From Spirochaetales bacterium (lineage in GTDB: Bacteria > Spirochaetota > Spirochaetia > DSM-16054 > Sediminispirochaetaceae), in contig JAASTM010000094.1 in assembly GCA_021767325.1 (NCBI GenBank), positions 1-7,820 of the forward strand: a DNA stretch of 7,820 nucleotides, written 5' to 3'. Position 1 is the first letter of the stretch, and the number at the start of each line of letters is the position of its first letter. Position numbers and translations under genes: made by a program. Below the pieces are notes generated by a model that worked only from the letters and a program-made list of their open reading frames with translations, was not told where the DNA came from and did no database searches. Shown here piece after piece: positions 6,018-7,820 of the stretch.

Positions 6018-6464
6018 TTATAGCGTTTCACCAAGACAGAACTCGGCATACTGCCTCTCGAGTTGCCGGTAGGCCCTGTGATACCGTTGAAAACGCAATC
6101 CGTCTTTCTCCGTGAAATCGACCAGCCGCAGCGCATCCATGTTGTGCCGAAGGTCAGCCAGCTTTATCGGAATGGCTGCCGGTGTCCTGGCCAACCGCTG
6201 AATATACTGCTCGTAATCTTCATCCGGCCTTTTGCTCATGGCATCCACTAGTTCTACGACTTCGTCACTGAATCCTTTCTTTTTCAGCTCTTCAAGTGTA
6301 AGCGAACTGTCTTCAACCACGTCGTGCAGGACTGCCGCAGTCTGCAGCACCTCCCCCTTGACCTGCTGCATTACATACAGCGGATGCAGGATAAATGGCG
6401 CCCCATTGCGCTGCTGCTGGCCTTTGTGGGTATCCAAAGCCAGCTGAATAGCCCTTTCTATCAC
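6018..6464 (-). CDS. RelA/SpoT-type HD hydrolase (small alarmone hydrolase)
   Basis: The predicted role is Mn-dependent removal of the 3'-pyrophosphate of (p)ppGpp-like nucleotides. The 148-aa protein aligns by eye with the hydrolase domain of Rel/SpoT and MESH1. It has THKGQQQRNGAPFILHP (12-28), AAVLHDVVEDSSLTLEEL (43-60) and KLADLRHNMD (101-110). Metal ligands His27, His47, Asp48 and Asp104 are present, as are catalytic Glu51/Asp52 and Asn108, so the active site looks intact. There is no synthetase, TGS or ACT domain, and at 148 aa it is a little shorter than typical MESH1-like proteins (about 180 aa). The start is GTG 6464, since an upstream in-frame TAG leaves no ATG. No clear ribosome binding site precedes the GTG. 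Another nucleotide substrate is possible. It is divergent from the MFS gene. Confidence 0.85.
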   Translation of the reverse strand: MIERAIQLALDTHKGQQQRNGAPFILHPLYVMQQVKGEVLQTAAVLHDVVEDSSLTLEELKKKGFSDEVVELVDAMSKRPDEDYEQYIQRLARTPAAIPIKLADLRHNMDALRLVDFTEKDGLRFQRYHRAYRQLERQYAEFCLGETL

Positions 6465-6514
6465 TGTTTTATGAATAATGGTGCTCTACCTTTTTTAAGA
6501 CTTTTCTCCGCAAA

Positions 6515-6543
6515 TATATACGCTTTTGCAAAAATATTGTAGC
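6515..6543 (-). promoter_or_regulatory. Candidate promoter of the HD hydrolase gene
   Basis: On the minus strand GCTACA (6543-6538) lies 17 bases before TATATA (6520-6515). The match to consensus is partial (3 of 6 and 4 of 6). Transcription would begin near 6508, with a leader of about 44 bases to GTG 6464. Confidence 0.25.
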
Positions 6544-6550
6544 ATTAATA

Positions 6551-6578
6551 TTCAATAATACCAGTACTTATTATTCAA
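6551..6578. promoter_or_regulatory. 28-bp dyad in the divergent intergenic region (operator-like)
   Basis: Arms TTCAATAATA (6551-6560) and TATTATTCAA (6569-6578) are inverted repeats with 9 of 10 pairs matching, around an 8-base centre that contains the palindrome AGTACT. It lies 35 bases before the MFS start, in the 148-bp gap shared with the HD hydrolase gene. The symmetry and position suit a dimeric regulator. Confidence 0.45.
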
Positions 6579-6602
6579 CCAGCACCAAGGTTCATACAGC
6601 AG

Positions 6603-6608
6603 AAGGGG
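6603..6608 (+). promoter_or_regulatory. Ribosome binding site of the MFS gene
   Basis: AAGGGG precedes the TTG at 6613 by 4 bases. The spacing is a little short, but it is the only purine-rich match near an in-frame start. It supports TTG because the frame has no ATG between the TAA at 6556 and the first membrane segment. Confidence 0.5.
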
Positions 6609-6612
6609 AAGA

Positions 6613-7820
6613 TTGTTTAGAGATAGAACGCCTTTTAACCCAGCCCACAGCCCCATCTATTACGGGTGGATAATCCTCGGGATCGGAACCCTCGGAATGC
6701 TCATGAGTATTCCCGGTCAGACAGTCGGAGTCTCAGTATTCACCGACTATCTCATAGAAGCATTAGGGCTCAGCCGGAATGCAATCAGCATGGCCTATTT
6801 AGTAGGAACAGTCGGCAGTGCGTTTCTTTTGTCTGCCGGGGGAAGAGCTTTCGATCGCTACGGGGCCAGAAAAATGGGAGTTGTAGTAACAATTCTGCTG
6901 TCGGCGACCCTGGTGTATCTCTCACTCTCGGCGGTATTTACCCGGCAGATCAACTCGCTGCTCGGAGACCGGGGGGCATCGATAGTTGCCTTCATTATCA
7001 TCGCAGTCGGCTTTTTTATGCTGCGGTTTTTCGGACAGGGGACTCTGACCATGACCAGTCGCAACATGGTCATGAAATGGTTTGAAAAGCGCAGGGGCTT
7101 TGCGAACGCAGTGCTTGGAATCGCAGTATCCCTCGGATTTTCAATTGCGCCCCGAGTACTGGATATTTTCGTACAGTCTCAGGGCTGGCAGGGGGCCTGG
7201 CGCTTCATGGCTCTCATACTACTCCTGTTTGCACTCATAGCCTACCTGCTGTTTCGGGATAATCCGCAGGCGATCGGACTCAAACCTGATGGAAACACAC
7301 CCGTCAGGGAGAAAAAGACGCTGCATGCCGAAACAAGCGCCAGTCGCGACTTCACGCTCCCGGAAGCCCGTCGAACCTATACCTTCTGGTTGTTCAATCT
7401 GACATTGGCTCTCTCGGCGCTCATAATGACGGCCTTTACATTTCACGTGGTAAGCATCTTTGAGGAAGCCGGCTTAAGCCGCACCCAGGCAGTCAACATT
7501 TTCCTGCCCGCTTCCTTAGTGGCTGTAGGTTCTCAGTTCCTCGGCAGCTGGATCAGCGACTACATACCGCTGAGGTTTATTGCCTTGGTTCAATCCGCCG
7601 GATCAGTACTGCTCGGATTAGGAATCCTGATTCTCTCCAGTGCGGCCGGCCCCCTCACACTGATAATCGGTCTCGGCTTTGCTCAGGGGATGATGGGTAT
7701 CACCTCCAATATCACCTGGCCGCGGTTCTTCGGACTACGCCATTTAGGGGCGGTTTCAGGATTTGCGATGGCCTGGACAGTAGCGGGGAGTGCAGTCGGC
7801 CCCTATTTCTTCAGTCTTTC
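6613..7820 (+). CDS. Major facilitator superfamily transporter (3' end beyond window)
   Basis: This is an inner-membrane secondary transporter, of which 402 residues are present. The frame stays open without interruption to the window end. Hydrophobic segments fit TM1 at 18-36, TM2 58-76, TM3 88-108, TM4 122-144, TM5 163-180, TM6 197-216, TM7 259-282, TM8 297-315, TM9 319-340, TM10 346-365 and TM11 379-402, so roughly one helix and the C-terminus are missing. MFS motif A is clear after TM2 (GRAFDRYGARK, 77-87), with a degenerate copy after TM8 (GSWISDY, 311-317). A charged cytoplasmic loop (about 217-257) separates the two halves. The opening YYGWIILGIGTLG resembles the monocarboxylate/oxalate-formate antiporter branch, but the substrate cannot be assigned. 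The start is TTG at 6613. A regulator may act on the upstream dyad. Confidence 0.88.
   Translation, partial: MFRDRTPFNPAHSPIYYGWIILGIGTLGMLMSIPGQTVGVSVFTDYLIEALGLSRNAISMAYLVGTVGSAFLLSAGGRAFDRYGARKMGVVVTILLSATLVYLSLSAVFTRQINSLLGDRGASIVAFIIIAVGFFMLRFFGQGTLTMTSRNMVMKWFEKRRGFANAVLGIAVSLGFSIAPRVLDIFVQSQGWQGAWRFMALILLLFALIAYLLFRDNPQAIGLKPDGNTPVREKKTLHAETSASRDFTLPEARRTYTFWLFNLTLALSALIMTAFTFHVVSIFEEAGLSRTQAVNIFLPASLVAVGSQFLGSWISDYIPLRFIALVQSAGSVLLGLGILILSSAAGPLTLIIGLGFAQGMMGITSNITWPRFFGLRHLGAVSGFAMAWTVAGSAVGPYFFSL

Noticed and set aside
5933..6136. Short ORFs on both strands across the lipoprotein/HD gap
   Set aside because: They lack ribosome binding sites and overlap the HD gene out of frame.
6666..7085. 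139-codon plus-strand ORF in the transporter region
   Set aside because: It is out of frame with the MFS gene, whose frame shows clear membrane segments and motif A throughout.

Overview
The window is an ordinary chromosomal housekeeping stretch with no mobile element, CRISPR array, rRNA or tRNA that I can see. The best lineage clue is the EF-G at 2930-5026. Its switch I region and GTPase core are of the mitochondrial/'spd' type (spirochaetes, planctomycetes, deltaproteobacteria) rather than the canonical bacterial type. With a loose lipobox in the lipoprotein and an ispD-ispF-nth cluster, I infer a moderately GC-rich free-living spirochaete. This is inference, not proof.

Layout. Positions 59-1985 (+) hold a tight operon of ispD, ispF and nth. 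The first two encode MEP isoprenoid pathway enzymes and overlap by 4 bp (ATGA). The third encodes an endonuclease III-type base-excision repair glycosylase and starts 2 bp after ispF. A stem-loop at 2006-2048 separates this operon from the convergent minus-strand genes and probably terminates both sides. On the minus strand, 2110-2817 encodes a small P-loop ATPase of unknown function and 2930-5026 encodes EF-G. They are separated by their own terminator, whose tail overlaps an extended -10 promoter for the ATPase gene.

Positions 5027-5419 form a 393-bp, AT-rich stretch without a convincing gene. It carries an outward-facing consensus-like promoter (5093-5121, + strand) and three perfect tandem copies of an 11-bp sequence directly before a lipoprotein gene (5420-5908, +). 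The lipoprotein's best -10 box lies only 6 bases before its ATG, so its mRNA may be leaderless. Convergent to it is a 148-aa RelA/SpoT-type HD hydrolase (6018-6464, -), predicted to degrade (p)ppGpp-like alarmones. A 148-bp AT-rich divergent intergenic region with a 28-bp dyad then leads to an MFS transporter (6613 onward, +), which starts at TTG and runs off the window end.

Functionally the genes are mostly independent: isoprenoid precursor synthesis, DNA repair, translation elongation, alarmone turnover and transport. I do not find a convincing new multi-gene system. The most interesting items are the spd/mitochondrial-type EF-G, the unassigned P-loop ATPase, the stand-alone alarmone hydrolase and the regulatory architecture of 5027-5419.
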